NCBI RefSeq assembly: GCF_965638725.1
Contig: NC_134960.1
Span: forward strand, 4,590,501-4,654,500
From: Aptenodytes patagonicus
Lineage: Eukaryota; Chordata; Aves; Sphenisciformes; Spheniscidae
Length of the DNA: 64,000 bases
Reading direction: 5' to 3'
Below are positions 34,311 through 49,000 of the stretch, in pieces (position 1 is the first letter of the stretch; each line of letters begins with the position of its first letter). Position numbers and translations under genes: made by a program. Under the pieces are notes generated by a model that saw only the letters and a list, made by a program, of their open reading frames with translations, was not told the origin of the DNA and made no database searches.

Positions 34311-36728
34311 GTTAATTTGCTTTATTTTGAAGAATGGGCCTTATTCTATAGAACTTGCCATATTCCATTTATTTCCATAAAGTCCCCATCAGCTGGAGAA
34401 GTTTCTTCCTTTGTTTCATTGCATTTGACAATGGAAGAGAATTCTCCTCTCTCAACTGGCAGATTAACCATTATAGTTAGTGAAAAATACTGTCCAGCAG
34501 GGTTAAGTCATTCCACTTAGATAGCTTTGACTTTTCTATGCCAATTATGAATTTTCATGAATTTCAAAATATGTTTTATGCTGATAAAGCTTCTTAAAGC
34601 GTTTCCTCTAAAGCTGTATTGAAGAAAGTGGCGCTTACATAAGTCCTTTGGAATACCTAATGTGCTTTGGCTTTTGCTATAAATATTTGCCAGTTCATTA
34701 CTTTCGCTAAACTTCACAAGTGGGCAGGTATTGATTATTTTACCAGTTACAATAGAAAAATCTTGGACACTTGCATACAGTCTGAATAAGCCTGCAAAGC
34801 AATCTGCTGCTTTCACTCTGGCCAAGTGGACAATTATTTTCCTAGATTTCCTACCTTGAGTTTTCATATTTTTCTGCTTTTACGTTGGAAATTAATTTGC
34901 TGCCTGTAAAAGGCACTTGACTGACAGGATTGACCCAGAAAACTCTCTCCCCCCAAGTCCAGAAAGGTTTTTCACACCGGGGAAGAACTTGAAAAAATGT
35001 GAGATTTGGGGGGTAACGTGGCTCCTGGCAGCTGGGTGAGGATCGAGCTGCCCCACAGCAAATCCCTCCTTGGCGGGACAGACCAGATTTAATGGCTCCA
35101 TCTGCATGATAGAGAAACTTCTTGCAAAATTTGCCCAAATTGTCCTTGTTTAATTTCGTCTCTGACTCCTCACTTAAAACGCCTGCAGCCTCAGGGTGAC
35201 GAAACGCTGGTCGAGCCTCTGCAGTGGACTCAGCGTTGCTTTGGGGTGTTTGTCCACACAGTTACCTACAACTTAAATATTCTGACTGCTAATTGATTCC
35301 CTGCTACTGTCTCTAACAGGCCCAATAAAGCAACCGAAGAGCTGTCAGTCTGGCATGTTTTAGGCACCTTGGAGCAAATGTAGCATGCCCAGCTGCTAAT
35401 GAAGCTGCTGTCAGCTGAAGGACATCGTGCGTGCTGCACTGGTGACATGCCATCAGCTCTGGGGCAATTTTGTTTGCTGCTTTGCTTTTCCCTGTCATTT
35501 TTTACACATAAATAATTTCCAGGGTCTCATGTTCTGTTATAAAAGTATATAAAGTCATCTTTCTCTGACAAAAAAAAAAAAGACCCAACACGATGCATGG
35601 TCTTCTCACCTCCTCCATGGTTCAGGAGGTTCAAAGTTAATCCTGAAGTTTCAGAGTGGAATATTTCCCTTATTTCTGAATATCAGAAGTGAGTTTGCTA
35701 ATTAGGGAAAAACCAAGGTCTATCGCTATGGGGACTATTTTAAGAAATCAGAAAAGTGTCTTCCTTCTATGAAAAATGACACTTAATGATAAAATAATGT
35801 GTAATAGCAGCAGAGGTTATTTGCTGCTGGTGTTGCAAAAGTCTGGAGCTTCAAAGGACTAGAAAAGCTTGATCTGCATTTTCAGCTTCATAAGGGAAAA
35901 AGGGGAAAAAGAGGAAAAAGTAAAACGTGATTCATTACTTAAAATAAGAGAGTGGGTAGGAAGTGAGGGAAGATGACTCTCCTACCTTCAAATGGAAATA
36001 TGTCCAATGACCCATCTGGAACGTCTGAAAGAGCAGGCAGAGACGATGCTGCTGAGTTGCAGCTTTTTGCACTGATTTCCACCACACCACCTTCGCTCCT
36101 CTCTGAAATTACCTCCGTGTTGCTGAGCTCAGTTGAGTTTGGGAACTGGCTTAGGCTGAACCAGGAGAAATTAATTTTAGTGGGGAGCAGGAGGACTTGA
36201 TGTGAATGCTTGTGGCACTGACGATTCACATCCTGGATGTTTTGCACTGATTTCTCAGGGGACACAAGCCCTGGGGATCTGACTTTGATTATCTGAATCA
36301 GGCAGCTCCAGATTACCTTAATGTTGTGCTGACTTCATCTGGGCCACTCGTGCCGGCAGGGTGCATTAACCACGCAGCCGAGCGTGGCCGAAGGCAGCCG
36401 AGATCGGATCAGATCCAGGTGCTTGGTGAAACCCTGGGAAATTGCCTAGTCTGGTATGAAACTGTGCCAGAGGAGACTGGAACGGCAGCATTTGCTCATG
36501 ATGGATGAGCCCTAATTTATTTCAGCTGTAAGAGGTTTTGGAGACAAGGTTACCCTATAAATAATGTTTAAATTGTAATTTTGTTAAATACCCTTCTCCT
36601 GTAGGAAAAAATAAATTGCCGCCTTCTTTCATTATTCCAGGTAATCAGTAATACATCCTCAGGTCCAATACTGTCATTTCTTTTATACAATATATCTGTA
36701 TTTTTGTATCAGGCATGTATGTCTCTAT

Positions 36729-36766
36729 GTATGGGTGTGTATGTGTTTGTGTGTGTGTGTATGTAG
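36729..36766. repeat. Imperfect (TG)n microsatellite
   Basis: Alternating T and G interrupted by occasional ATG units, with the purest part at about 36,749-36,760. It is a simple repeat that could be polymorphic. Confidence 0.85.
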
Positions 36767-39700
36767 GTTTATCAGGAGGAAGATAATCCATGGAGTGATG
36801 CCTGATCCAGCTAAGATCTTCGCAGGTCCGTCAGAGCCAAGGCCAGCCGTCACAGCTGTACCCGCTCCAAGGTGACACATGGCACCATCCCTGTTGTGTG
36901 TGTGGCATCTTCGGGAACGTGTCATCACAGCATTTGCTTCTGAGAGGATTTCCTCTGGCTCATAAGAAATGAAGAGATGCTCTCTTCCTGATAAGCGACG
37001 GACAAAAAGTGACTGAAATCAGACATCAGAGACACCAGCTTGGAGAGGGAAGGGGACAGCCCTGGATGTGTGTCCCTGCTTCCAGGGCAAGGTGGCAGCT
37101 CAGCCACCTTGCTAGTGGAAGTAACAGTGTCAGTGTGGCGTTAGCAGCACGTGAGGCTGCGTGCTCCGTGTTTGATGTGGCACACGAAGCGAGTGAATTC
37201 CAGTCTGAACCTCTTCCTAGAAAGCCTCAAATGTGGTTTTGGTCTGATATTAAGCAGAAGAAACATGGACAGATGGATTCCCATCCTGACTCCCTGATTT
37301 ATTCTGATTCTCTTCACTGGAGGCACAGGGCAAATTAAACGTAGGGGCCATTGCTGACAGATACTGTGGCATGTGCAGCGCAGGGACTGCTATTTCCCAG
37401 AACTGCCTGTCATTTGTATTCTCTTTGTGCCGTTGATGTATATGGCTTCATTACTAAGTGGCTGACCTTTACCGAGCAGCTTGTCAGAAGCAGAGGTTTC
37501 AGCTTGACGGTTGCTGGCTCTTAAATGTTACCTGGTGACTGGCTGGGAGACAGGCAAGCTGCAAACGCAGCCCTTGGAAATCCTCCTCCTTATTCTGGGG
37601 GCAGAGTGGCTACAAACTTCTCTGTTGATGCTTGAGAAGGATAAATGGTGGCTGTTTCTTTTGAATGTGCAATTATTGATGCACTGGCTGGCTGTTAGGT
37701 TTCCCCAGCAAATGGATGGGACGTTTTTGGGGTTTGTTTTAAAGGTTTAATTCTTTTAATAGAAATTTGGCACTTGATGCCATCATATTGATTTTGAGAA
37801 CAGCCCATCATGACAAACCTGCATGTATTTTAAAATAATTATTCTACTAAAGACCCTTGCTCTCCTTCTGTAACCTCATTACTCAGATGTAATTCATGAA
37901 CAGCAAACAAAACAATATCTGCTATTGTGTGACAGTAGAAATTTAGCAAGTGAGCCTGTCTCAGTCCATAGGGATGTGTCAGCCAGCAAAAGGCTGACTG
38001 ATGTCTCAGATCTAGGCTACTTCTCTTAAAAAAGGAGAAATATTAACCTTGAATCAGGAGACAAGGAGTTTGTCATTTAAAAGAAACTTAGAACAAAAAA
38101 TAAAAGAGGTATTTGTTTAAGTCTGCCTTCAACAGATTAGTAGACAGGTTAGAAAGTTTTCTACCTATGAGCAGATTTGCTGGAGCACGATGCGAGCTTG
38201 CAGCAGCCCTACCAAAAGCAGCATCACCTGTTTTACGAGTGGGCACGTTGCAAACACGGTCTGGAAAAACTGTTCTGAGGGGTATCATTTGGAGGTGTTT
38301 TGGCCAGGATGACTACCTGGGGTAACGTGGTGCAGGTTTAGCGATGAATCACAAAGCAACTCGGCTCGTTTGCTGGGTTCATCCCAGAGGTGGCTGCAAG
38401 GAACAGACGAGCCCCTGCTGCCCGGGGCGGGTTGGCCCTGTTACCAGCGCTCACCCCAGCACCTCCCCAGGACTGGGCTGTGCCAAGCTTTGAGGTAAGT
38501 CTCCAGGGGCCATCTCCCCTGGGGGATTTTGGCAGCTGCAGCACATGGTGCCTTGCAGCGAAGCGAGTCTATCTGCTTTCCCAAGCTCAGGGCTGTGTCT
38601 CCTCTTGGATCAGATGCAGTCAATGAATACTGTTTCCCCCATCCCCTCAGAGACAGAGACGTTGAAGGGCTGGATGGATATCTCCTGATGATCACGAGGA
38701 ACTTGCTCAGTGCCTCTCCTGGAAGCCTTCCCACTGCTAGGAGGACACAAAGGCACAGGTAACGTGACATGGCAAAGGTCAACAATGCTGCATGGTGATG
38801 GTAAAAATCCCCTCCCAAACAATCTAAAAACCTTCATAGGGAAACCAAGGAATTACTGATACTAAGAGAAGATGCTTGCAAAGATGAAACAAGTGAGTTG
38901 TCCTGCCCCCAGGGAGTCAGAGAAACTTCAGGTTGGGTCATATTTGATTTTTGTCCATTGAGGAAGTCTGAGATGGACCCTGCCATAGAGATTGGGGAAG
39001 GACTTCCATAAGTCCCAGCGATGTGCCTGCACACAGGGCTGGGGGGTCAAGCTCCCTGCTTCACTGCAGTTGTCTGATGGGAAGACGAACGTGATGGGTG
39101 GGAAGTTACCTTAACTGCCAGTTCATTTGGCTTAAAAGTGCATTCCTGCCTCTCTGGAGTGCTGCTGCAGACGAATCAGTCTCGCTGAGGAGCAAAGTAC
39201 GGAAGTTTTGGTTCAGCAGGTCCCATTATTGCCAGGTTAGAAGCCTGGAAAATCATGGGATGCAGAAGCAGACTGGCTTAACCTTAACTACAGATGTGCT
39301 GCCATAATTACGGGTGCCGTTTACGTGCAGAGCCAAGTCTTGTGTGACTTTTTTTCTTGTCTGGAATTAATGAAAGAATCCAGCAGCCCTGTTGACCGAG
39401 CGAATCAGCAGTCAGTTAACTGCATCCTGTCGGCAGAAGGTGATTTTAATACTAGGCTAGTGGTCTCTCACTAATTAAAATAAACATTTATTATTTGGTT
39501 TTGGGATTCTTTCCAAGAAGGAAAATACAGTTCGGAAAGGCTTTCAGAGCTGATTGCCTTCCACAGCCTGGTCTGTGTTTGAGACCGACATGAGGAGGAG
39601 GGGGAAGGAAGTGAAGGATGAGGAGAAACAAAAGGTGTTGAAAAGCTCAGATGAGTCTCAAAGCTGGAAGAGAAACAAATCAATGTCAGGAATTAGAGAA

Positions 39701-39854
39701 AGAACAAGCAGGGAGAGAACAGAAAAGGGAGCTGAACAAAACCGAAGACAACAGACAAATCATGATTGATTGGGAGGGAGGGTGCCAAAAGACAGCTGAG
39801 TGACTGGTGGGGGTAACAGCATAGATATGAACCCGGGGAAGTGGGTCTGGAGAC

Positions 39855-40000
39855 ATTGTCACTGGGATCTCTAAGGGTAGGCTGGAGAAGCATTTGCCAG
39901 GAGTGACGTTGGTGTGGTTGTTGCTCTTTGGGGTGGAGATGGGGGAGATGACCCCTCGTGGTCTCCTCCAGCTCTGGTTGTGGTCAGGCATCCCATGGTC
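39855..40000 (+). mobile_element. CR1 LINE 3'-region fragment, diverged
   Basis: The order of segments GGCTGGAGAAGCATTTGCCA, GATGACCCCTCGTGGTCTCC and TCCAGCTCTGG follows the CR1 3' UTR pattern (a 'tggatgacctctagaggtcccttccagc'-type core preceded by a 'ggagaggcatttgccagg'-type stretch). It is in plus orientation and has lost the terminal octamer repeat. It is more diverged than the copy at 26.58 kb, suggesting an older insertion. Confidence 0.65.
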
Positions 40001-43000
40001 CCCACTGTCTGCCTGCATCCCGCAGCAGCGTTCACCCCAGAAGGACCGCAGGTAGAGACTTTATAGGTAAGATCTCCTCCCGGCTCTCTTGCCAGTCAAC
40101 ACAGGAGGTAGCCAGCTGAGGTACAGGCTTGGAGACTTCTGCCTGGCCAGCAAACTGGCCAACAGCATGTACATACTAAGCACATGCGCAGAGCCCAGGG
40201 CCAGCCGCAGCACGTGCTGCTCTTGTCCCACTGTGTTTGTCTGGCAGCAGATATCGGGTAAACACATCTTTCCTCTGGGAACTGGGAGGAACTCCTCAGT
40301 ACCTCCATGGAGAATACAGTTAACAGTAAAACAGCTGTCCATAAAACATCTGTGTGCGGGGGACATCAGGGGAGTGCTCTGACCCCAAACCCACAGCCCT
40401 CGGGGGCTTCCCTTGCCAAGCAGAAGAGCTTTTGTGGTGGTTGTTTGTCCTGCAGGGACCTTGTGTCTTCTCCCATGGCTGCAGGAGAGGCAAGCCTGCA
40501 GTTAGCCATAGTTTCTGCTCTCTGTTTAGTTCCCATCAGGATAAAGAGTGGCTGCTTTATTATGGGAGGCATCAGGCAGATCTGAGGGCAGAGGGAGGAA
40601 GATGTAATAACTTTTCACACCATCTCTATAGAGTGAAAAATAAAAAGCAACTTAGTAAAATCACAGCTTTTCTTACTGCTTGATGCTACACCTACAGAAA
40701 TCAGAGGAGAATCTACCATTCAAACCAGATTAGGTGCTGATATAATCATTTTTTATTTTATATTGTCCAATAACCTGTCAAGTGTCATCAAGACTGGACC
40801 ATATTCAGGCAGTGCAAGGTCTGTAGGTAGAGATAAAATCTTCTTTTTCAGATGATCTGGTATTACTGGAAAATTAGGAGGGCTTTTCAGCACCCAAGTG
40901 CTTGTGAATAGGAACAGCACCCTTCAAAACTAAATAGGAGTTGAGAACAGTTGTTAAGAGCTTAACTGGATGCATGTCCCTTAGCCCATGATGGGAGGAA
41001 AAGTAGCAGGTATAGTACTCGTGAGCAGTTAGAGAGACAACCTCTCTTCGTTGAAGTCCCCATGCCTCCTGTGTTTTTCTGGATGTGTCTCAGACTCCTG
41101 CAACCTTTGTGCCTGCTGCTGGCTGGGAGGGCCAGTCAAGGAGTGGGGCATGATCCTTGACCTCCTCTGAACCTCGGCTGCCACCGGGCAGCTGGGCTAA
41201 CCCAGAGCAGGATATTTCAGTTCATCAGACAGGCACAGGACCGTGCATTGTACGACCTAGTGGGTGCAGGCGGTGGCTGCCATCCTGAGGCAGTGTGGGC
41301 AGCTGCCTCCTCCCTTGGAGGTGGGCAGAAGATGCGCTGGGAGAGCGTGGGGCTCGGCACGCTCAGGTGGTTGGATGGCTGGAGGTCCTGAAACCGGGTG
41401 CAGATTTGGGTTTGGGACCCGCAGCCCCGAAATGGCAGGATATTTCACGCCTTCCATCTTCCACCTGCTCATTCTTGTTCCTGTAACCCCTGGGACCTTT
41501 GTGCCCAGGGAATCCTGTGTTGTGAATGCATCCATGTCACAACTGAATGAGTTTCCGTAATTTTCCACTGCTGCAGAAAAACCCTCAGGGATCCCTTGGG
41601 ATTCCCAGGTGAGTATGAACGCAGGGAGAGCCTGAGCTGTGTGGTCCACGTGCCATTTGATAAATGCTTAGATAAATTCCTTAATACTATTTAACTCCCA
41701 TGGGGTTTCTACTCTTTGGTGTTGAAGCTAATGGCCAACAGTAGTAAAGATTGACCATGATATGTTCAAATGTGAAATTAAAGGTGTGACATTGCTTGTG
41801 TGCTGCAAACTGGTGACTATTCTCATATTAGAGCATTTGCTGTTGATGGGGGAATGTTTTCCTCCTTCCTGTAACTATTTCACACTATAGGGAAATCAAA
41901 ATCTGCTTTTGAAACAGCTACAGACACTGCTCGTTTTTAATAGGGCATTTATGGAAAGATGCTCAGCACATCCTATGTGGTTCTGCTCTCATTGAGCAGT
42001 CAGCACCATGCAGGATGAAGCTCTGTGTTGGCATCAGTTACCGAGGAAACTGCCTCTATAGAAATGGAGCATCTGTTTCTATTAGCAACAGCAGCTTCTG
42101 CATTTAAGTTCCTTATTATTGAATTGTCTTTGTTTGTGGGCTTTTGCAAGTTTGGGGGCTGCACAGTGAGAAAGGAGTTGCCACAGGAGAGCAGGTTACT
42201 ATCAGTGGGACAGACGGTGGGGGAGGCAGGAGAGGGGAGAGCACAATTCCTACGTTCACCCGTGTCAGAGCTGGGCATTGTCTCTGAAGTCTCACGCACA
42301 CCCCCTATAAAACACGGTGGTTTGAAAGCCAGAGATGTGCCTGGAGATCTGCAACGAGCAGAAGTAAGCGTGGCTAAGCGCTGTGCCCCACTGCCTCCAG
42401 GAAAGGCCAGGGCCCTTCTGTATGTCCAGAATGCTTCTCCCAGCCAGCAAGGACAGACGGATGCTTTGGATAGCAAAGGAGTGAGGTAACATGGGAAAGC
42501 TCTTGTGGGGCAGTTCTCTCAGAAACAACAGGATGCTGCCCATATGTTCCTGTAGCTATTCCCGGTAGGTACACGGAGACGGAAATGATTTCTGCCGCGA
42601 TGAGTAAGGCAGTGCGTGAAGAGCCGTTGTCTTTACCTTTCACTGTCAAAAGTGCTGGGCTCAAAGTCTGCAGGCGAGTTGCAGTGGAATTGAAGCCAAG
42701 CCGCTCATTCACTCTGGTGGGCTGGGGGGTGAAGCGCTGCATCTGCTCTGCGTTCCCGGGTATCCGCACGTCTGCCGCCTTCCATCCATAGCAGGGAAAT
42801 ACACACTAAGGAGAGGCTGCATGTGGGAGGGTGAAATGCTGCAAAGCAAGAGCAATTTCACTGAAGAGCTGCTCTGTGCTTTTGTCCACAATGCAAACAG
42901 ACCAGCAAAAGGGAAAGGCACAGCTGTCACTGGAGAGCAGCCACAAAGCAGTTGTGAAAGATTTTTCCTATTTACATGGAGGAATTTTGTTGCCTGTCTC

Positions 43001-46000
43001 AAGGAGACTTTTACATTTCCTTTGGAAAATAGGCGGCAATCGCCAGGAGAAATGGTGTGTGAAAAGACTAGGGTGGGAATCACCAGTGAGATGAACATCC
43101 GAAGTGAGCCACAGACTATATGAGCATGTTTAATTAAAGATGTGAACGTTTTGCTCTGCTGCGAAAAAGCTTGTGTCTATAAAGTATCAGTGTTTTCTCT
43201 TTAAAGAAAAGGAACCTATGTAGCTCAGAGGGTGCATGAGGTGAAAATAGTGAGGTTCGTCTCAGGTTCTGACTTTTCCTTGCATACAAGCATTACTCTT
43301 GCGAAGCAGAACTATCATTTTCTGCAACAGAAAAACTAAATTCTTCTGACTCAAAAAGTTGTGCTGGAATGACTAAAACTAATCAGGCAGGATTGTTTGG
43401 TAGCTTATAGCAAGTCTTAAAAGCTGAGCCAAGCTTATAGCAATTCGGCTAAGTAGATTAACGTGTATGAATCTTCAAAGCTGTCAATGCCTTGTAGGCA
43501 CTTTTGGACACTTCTGGCGCATCCTTCTAGAGCTGATATTGCTTGCTCACCACCAGAGTCACTGAGCCTGCAAACTTTTCTTTTCTTCTTGTGTTTTTGT
43601 ATTTCGGTTTGTTTTCCTGAGAAGGAGGAAAGGAAACACATTTGCGTATTGCCATGGTTGCAAAATCTGGCATTCCAACGGCAAATCGACTCCCTTTGTA
43701 TGTTATTGGGTCAGCTGTGATGAAGTGAGGGGCAAAGAATGTGTCTGAGCCCTTCAGCTTTTGAATGTTCAATAAGACAAACATTTAAAGGGCATAGCCA
43801 GGAGGCCTCCTTGCTGAACTGGCTGCAGAAACCATCTCCACTTGATGCTTGCTACAACTTCTCAGCTGATGATAACCGCTGTCATAGCCAAAGCTGTCAA
43901 AACTACATAAGGGCTACTATTTCTGCACGAAATCAGCTGGCTTATTTTAACAACCTTCATTGGTACAATTAGTGACTGATACCTGGTGAGCTGGGCTAGC
44001 ACGGAGGGCAGGGGAGGCGGGCTGGTGGTGTCTGCATCTCCAGGTGACAGCAAACAGCCATGGCTGCCATGGGAGGAGGGGGTGCAAATAACTTCTTAAA
44101 TTTCTCCAAGCAAGTCTCCTGTGGAGAAGTCTGATGAAACGTGGGTGCTTTTAAGGTGTTTGAGCCACCATTTAAAAATGGCACGCTACTGCAATTCCTA
44201 AAGAGAGCGGTACGTGATGCTGTTTGGGAAGTAGATGGCAGTTGACTCCTGTGGGTTTCCTGGTGCTGGTGAGTGTCTCATATTTGCTCAGCAGGCAGCT
44301 TAGGGAATAGTTTCTGGTAGGGTTGCTGAAAGATCTTACTTTTGCATGATGTTACAAAGCAGTTGAGAAAAATAGGAAATGCTGCTGAGACTGCTCATTG
44401 CGCTTTTCACACACTCTTGCCTTGCTGTTGCTGTTCAAAACTGAGTATTTGCTGGTTTTCTCTTCCAGTGCTAATATTATGCCTTAGTGCTGCCATGTAC
44501 ATGATTTTTACCAACAGCCCCTCCAACGGATGTCGTTGATGCTCTGCCCAATACAGCAGATGGTAGCTAGGAAAATACACTCCTGTGGGCCGCTGCTCCA
44601 GAAAAATACATCGCGGGGCTGTACGAGTCCCCAAGGTCAGTAGTGGAGGGGCTGCCCTCTGTGCTGGCTGTCTTCAATGTTCAATGAGGTTGGAAGAAGA
44701 TGGATCAGGCTGGGAGTATGACTGGGAACATTCCTCCCAGGTGTCCATCTCTAATCACCCTCGCCTTCTGCAGTGAGAAGGCACTATTGTTGAAACCTAC
44801 CTTCCTGGAAATGAGCTTTTCCTGAGCAGCCTAATGCTCTGCCTCCTAGGTGAATTATGATAAATGTGTCTATAACTATTTACCTAATGGCAAGTGCCTT
44901 CACAAATGATTTTGCTAGCGCTTAATGGGAAAAAAGTAACATCTGAAGTTCTAGTAATGGAAATATAACGCAATATGATAGCATGATAGCAACACTAACA
45001 AGACTGATCTGAGTGGACTAGTGTCTCAAGATCTCAGGTGTAGGTGGGTAGTTAGGACAGATAGGAGCTTACCGTGCAAGGAGCTGCTCTAAAGAGTGTG
45101 AACTGGCAAGGGGCACAGGGAGAAGGAAGATCGTAGGGACATAGTAAAAAAGAGGAGAATGCAGGGCACCAGCAGATAAGGACCCTTTTTTAGAAGCATG
45201 GTCAGTCCAGGGGTCATGAACACAGTCAGAAAGGAACTACAAGTGGGTATTAGTTTTCACTGGACAATTTTTCTTTATTACTTTTTTGTTGGTTTTTTTT
45301 GTGTGTGTGGTTTTGGGTTTTTTTTAGTGACAGGTGCTTTGAATAAGACATCCTGTTTTTTCTTTGTCTTTTTATTCTGCAATGACGTGAGAATTGCAGA
45401 GTAGTTATTTCTGAATAAAGACAGTTTCAGTCTAGAATATAGAGTCCTTAGAGGGGAGTTATATGGAGAAGGTACAGGAGAAATAGGTATTCAGCATCAC
45501 TGTTGCAAAGCAAAGCCCTTTGCAGGTAAGGCAGGAGGCTTATCCTTTGCAGGATGAATTCAGAGGCATGGTGGAAGGTGCAGAGGTGACTTTAACCAGG
45601 CAATAAGGACACTTGGCCTCCGGCTGAGAGTACTTTTGTTTATAAACTCAGCATCCACTTCCCAGGAAAATATTTTTGATGTTGACTTCAGACATCCTCT
45701 CTTCGAGAACGGCCCAGCCTCCTGGCTTGTCCAAGAGACAATAGAAGGAAAACAGGCACAATAGGTGCATGTGCTAAACACTTTAATGAGCACTTCCACA
45801 CCATTCTCCTGTATTTCCCCACATCCCCATGAGTCAATAAGCACCTCATGCAGCTTTCTAGATAGCGCGTAATAAACTGGTACAGCTGTGGACTAGCCCA
45901 AACACTCATTCACTGAATAACTGGTAGAAATGTGAACTTACTTTGTTCCGTGTATATTGTCTCAGTATAATATTCCTAGTAATTTTTTTGCCTGTGTAAA

Positions 46001-49000
46001 CTTTCTATAATGAGATTATGCTTAAAATATTTTAGATACAGTTATACAAGTTTGTGCAAAAGGCACTATGACAAATTTTGCACGTGCACAAATACACAGT
46101 TGATTTATCTGCACCTGCAAACAGAAAAAGGCCCTTGAATTTGTTGCCCTGTGGCTCTGGAGGATGTGTATCTCTCAGTTGTCTCCGGTTCATTTTGAAT
46201 AGCGAGTTAATGACAGTCAGTACGCAAATCGCCAGTGATTATGCTTCGGTTTCCATTGTCACCCAACATAATGTCGTCCTCCAGTAGCACTTTGTGATGT
46301 TGCTCTGTGATGCACAGAGCATTCAGTAACAAGCGCTGTAAGTTCTGCATCAGAAATTCAGCATTTATAGTAGTTACTTGGGACAATTTTATCTCCTGGA
46401 GACAGGGCTTTTAAATGATGACCGATACTTTGCATTGTATCTGGGAGTCTTTCACCTCCACCTCTCCCTCAGATATTTGGTCCAGATAGACTTACATTAT
46501 TCCCAAACCACCCAGTCTTTGTCTTCCAATTCACGCAAGAGAAATTTTTATTATTTATGTAAAAGGCAAATTATCAGGCTTCAGAAAATTTATTTGTTTT
46601 TTAATATTGTTTACACACACTGAGGAACCAGTAACAGGACCTGGAGCAAGAGGTGTGGATCGCAAAGCCCTGCAAAGAGAAAAGGGATGTGAGTAGAGAA
46701 GACTTAAGTCCCATTCTTTTAGATGTTGATAAATAAGAAATGTGCTCTTTTAGGATGAATTTCTACCTCCGTGTCCAATGATGTACATCAGCTGAGGCCA
46801 GCTATTTCAGTAAAGTTGGTCTGGCATCAGCTTAGGAACTGTTCTGATCATTTCTGCCCCTCTGCTGACTCTCTGATAGTTTATCGACAGCTTTGCAATT
46901 ATCTGAGCCTGGGAAAAGCTCATATTTCAATATATAAGAATCAGATTTCACCTAATATTTTCCATTGTGCTTTAGGTTATACTAAATGCCCATTATCTTT
47001 GCATGCTTTGGAAGTGAGCGACTTCAAATATAATTTAGTGTGAGAATTCAGAAATAGAGATTGTTGGGAATTTTTCAACAGAATAGCTTTGCAGAAGAAA
47101 AATGCCATTTTCTTAAGGTGGGAGTGCACCACTAGAAGCAACATTTCTACTGGGCAAGGTGATTGCTCAGGGTGTGGGAGACTGGGATACATTTTTCACG
47201 CTGCCTTTTCCTCCCTCCAGTGAACACCGTAACACTGCTTTTGCTAATCTGGGCTTAGTTTCTCGCTCAGCTGAACCTGTTAGAACAATTTTCTTATTGG
47301 AGCAGGGACTTGATCCTGAACCTCTCAGTCTGTGTCCATGCTATTAAAATCAGCAATGCTTCCCAGCTCTGGGCACCCCACCTCAGCAATGTCCTGTCTC
47401 CTCCCCTCCGGGTATTGGTTTTCTTGCAAAGGCCGTGAGGCGGGAGCTGTGACAGCATTATTCTGATCTCGGTGTGTGCTGTGACGTATCTGGTGCACTT
47501 CTAAGCCATGTCCCACAGCCTGCTGGCCCGGCCCTGCCGCTCGTGACACAGGAGCCTTCTTTTCATTTCTGTTTAGGAAAAAGGAAAAACATTTTTAGGA
47601 AGTTCTTCACTTCATCCCTCTGCCAAACCAGACTTTTCTGAGTGTTTTTGATGGCCAGAAGACTTTGGCAGAATGGGACTGTTCCCCATTGCCATTTATA
47701 GCTTTAATCATAGTTTTCCCTGTTGTTTGTATGATAAACTCCAAACTGTAGCTTGGTTGGCAGCTCAGTATCTCTTTAAATCACTACTGGTTTCTCCTGT
47801 GTCATTAATATTTTATTTATGTTGTATTACATTTCGCATCAGTCTCCATGCCAACAGTTCATGCCAGGAGCAATGTCTGACAGAATAATTATTTCCTCAG
47901 AGATATGAGCACTTTATTTTTGGATAGTGTCATTAAGTCAGACTCGTTTTGTCCTTTGTTTTGCAGTGTCAGAGAGCCAAGGCTGGACGTGTTCCTCCTC
48001 TGCCCCATGCCTGCACCAGCGTCCAACAAGGACACCTCTTCACGTAGCAAGAGTTGAGGACTGACACTCACTTAAGCCGGCATCAAGTGTCATCTATGAC
48101 TGACACCAAACCCGTAAGGAAAGGCAGAGCCTTTCGCTAGACCAGATGATGATTCTGGGGAAACAAAAGGTTTTGAGTAGAAAGTCCCTTCCTCAGGACA
48201 CTTACAAACTCTTGCTTGTGGAGTTGCACCATCCTGGCTACACCACCGTTACTGCTCTCATTCCCGTGTAAGTGCAATCCATGTAATGATTTTATTGTTT
48301 CCCTGTTTATATTGTTTACCTGAACTGTAGGTTCCTATCTGCTTCTGCTACTGTCAAGCAAATCCCTCTGATGCTGGACTGGAGAAGAAGCCACTGAGAG
48401 GGAAGACAGAAGTCAGCTTAGCTCCCTCTTAACCACACACAGGATGGTCACAATTCTGATTTATGCTGCAGATTTGCTGGGATCCATGTAAAGTGCCTTT
48501 TAGGAGATTTATTTGATGTCTGCTGCTGAATGTCCGTTTGTTCTTGGAAGTTGTCTTTCTTCCCTTTTATCCTGCAGTGCTAATAGTCAGCTCTCAGCAC
48601 ATGAAGTCCTGCGGAGTACAAACAGCAAAATGATTTCTGCAAGGAATATACTAACACTGTGCTCGTTGCGCTCCTGTGTTTTCCAGAAAAAGGTGTGATA
48701 ACTCACTGCTGAGGGGCACACGGCTGGGGTAGGGTGAGCTGATGGGTTCTGGCCCGTGGCTGAGCTGCACTGGGATTTGCTGACTTGGCATTCCTCTGCG
48801 CACATCTCCTACCAGCCTCACTGCTCCAGCTGTTTTCTGAACATGTGTTACACGTCAGCATGATTGAGGGTCACATTTGTTCTTTCAGCATTTAATAGAC
48901 GTCCAATAAAGAGCAAGGAATGGTACTCGATCCCACGGGTCCTGCAAGAGGGGACAACGCTGCTGGGACTGCATGACTTCCATCCTGCCCTCTCTGGGAT

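Larger units (their letters stand above)
26626..39854. other. Gene-free intergenic stretch with degraded old repeats
   Basis: No coding exon is recognised. A 172-codon minus-strand open frame at 33,235-33,753 shows no family features. Contents include an AT-rich, possibly conserved block at about 27,080-27,310, a GC-rich patch at about 29,830-30,100, degraded repeat candidates near 31,950-32,200, 32,855-32,950 and 34,260-34,310, a purine-rich patch at about 32,535-32,660, a TG-rich tract at about 36,729-36,766 and a purine-rich strand at about 39,590-39,745. Confidence 0.5.

Noticed and set aside
41257-41649. 130-codon minus-strand and 98-codon plus-strand frames
   Set aside because: GC-rich patch with antiparallel frames and Pro/Gly/Arg-rich products; no family similarity.
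42000-42489. Antiparallel frames of 154 and 158 codons
   Set aside because: Opposite-strand frames of equal length over the same bases with no domain features are typical of chance; no splice-site pattern was seen.
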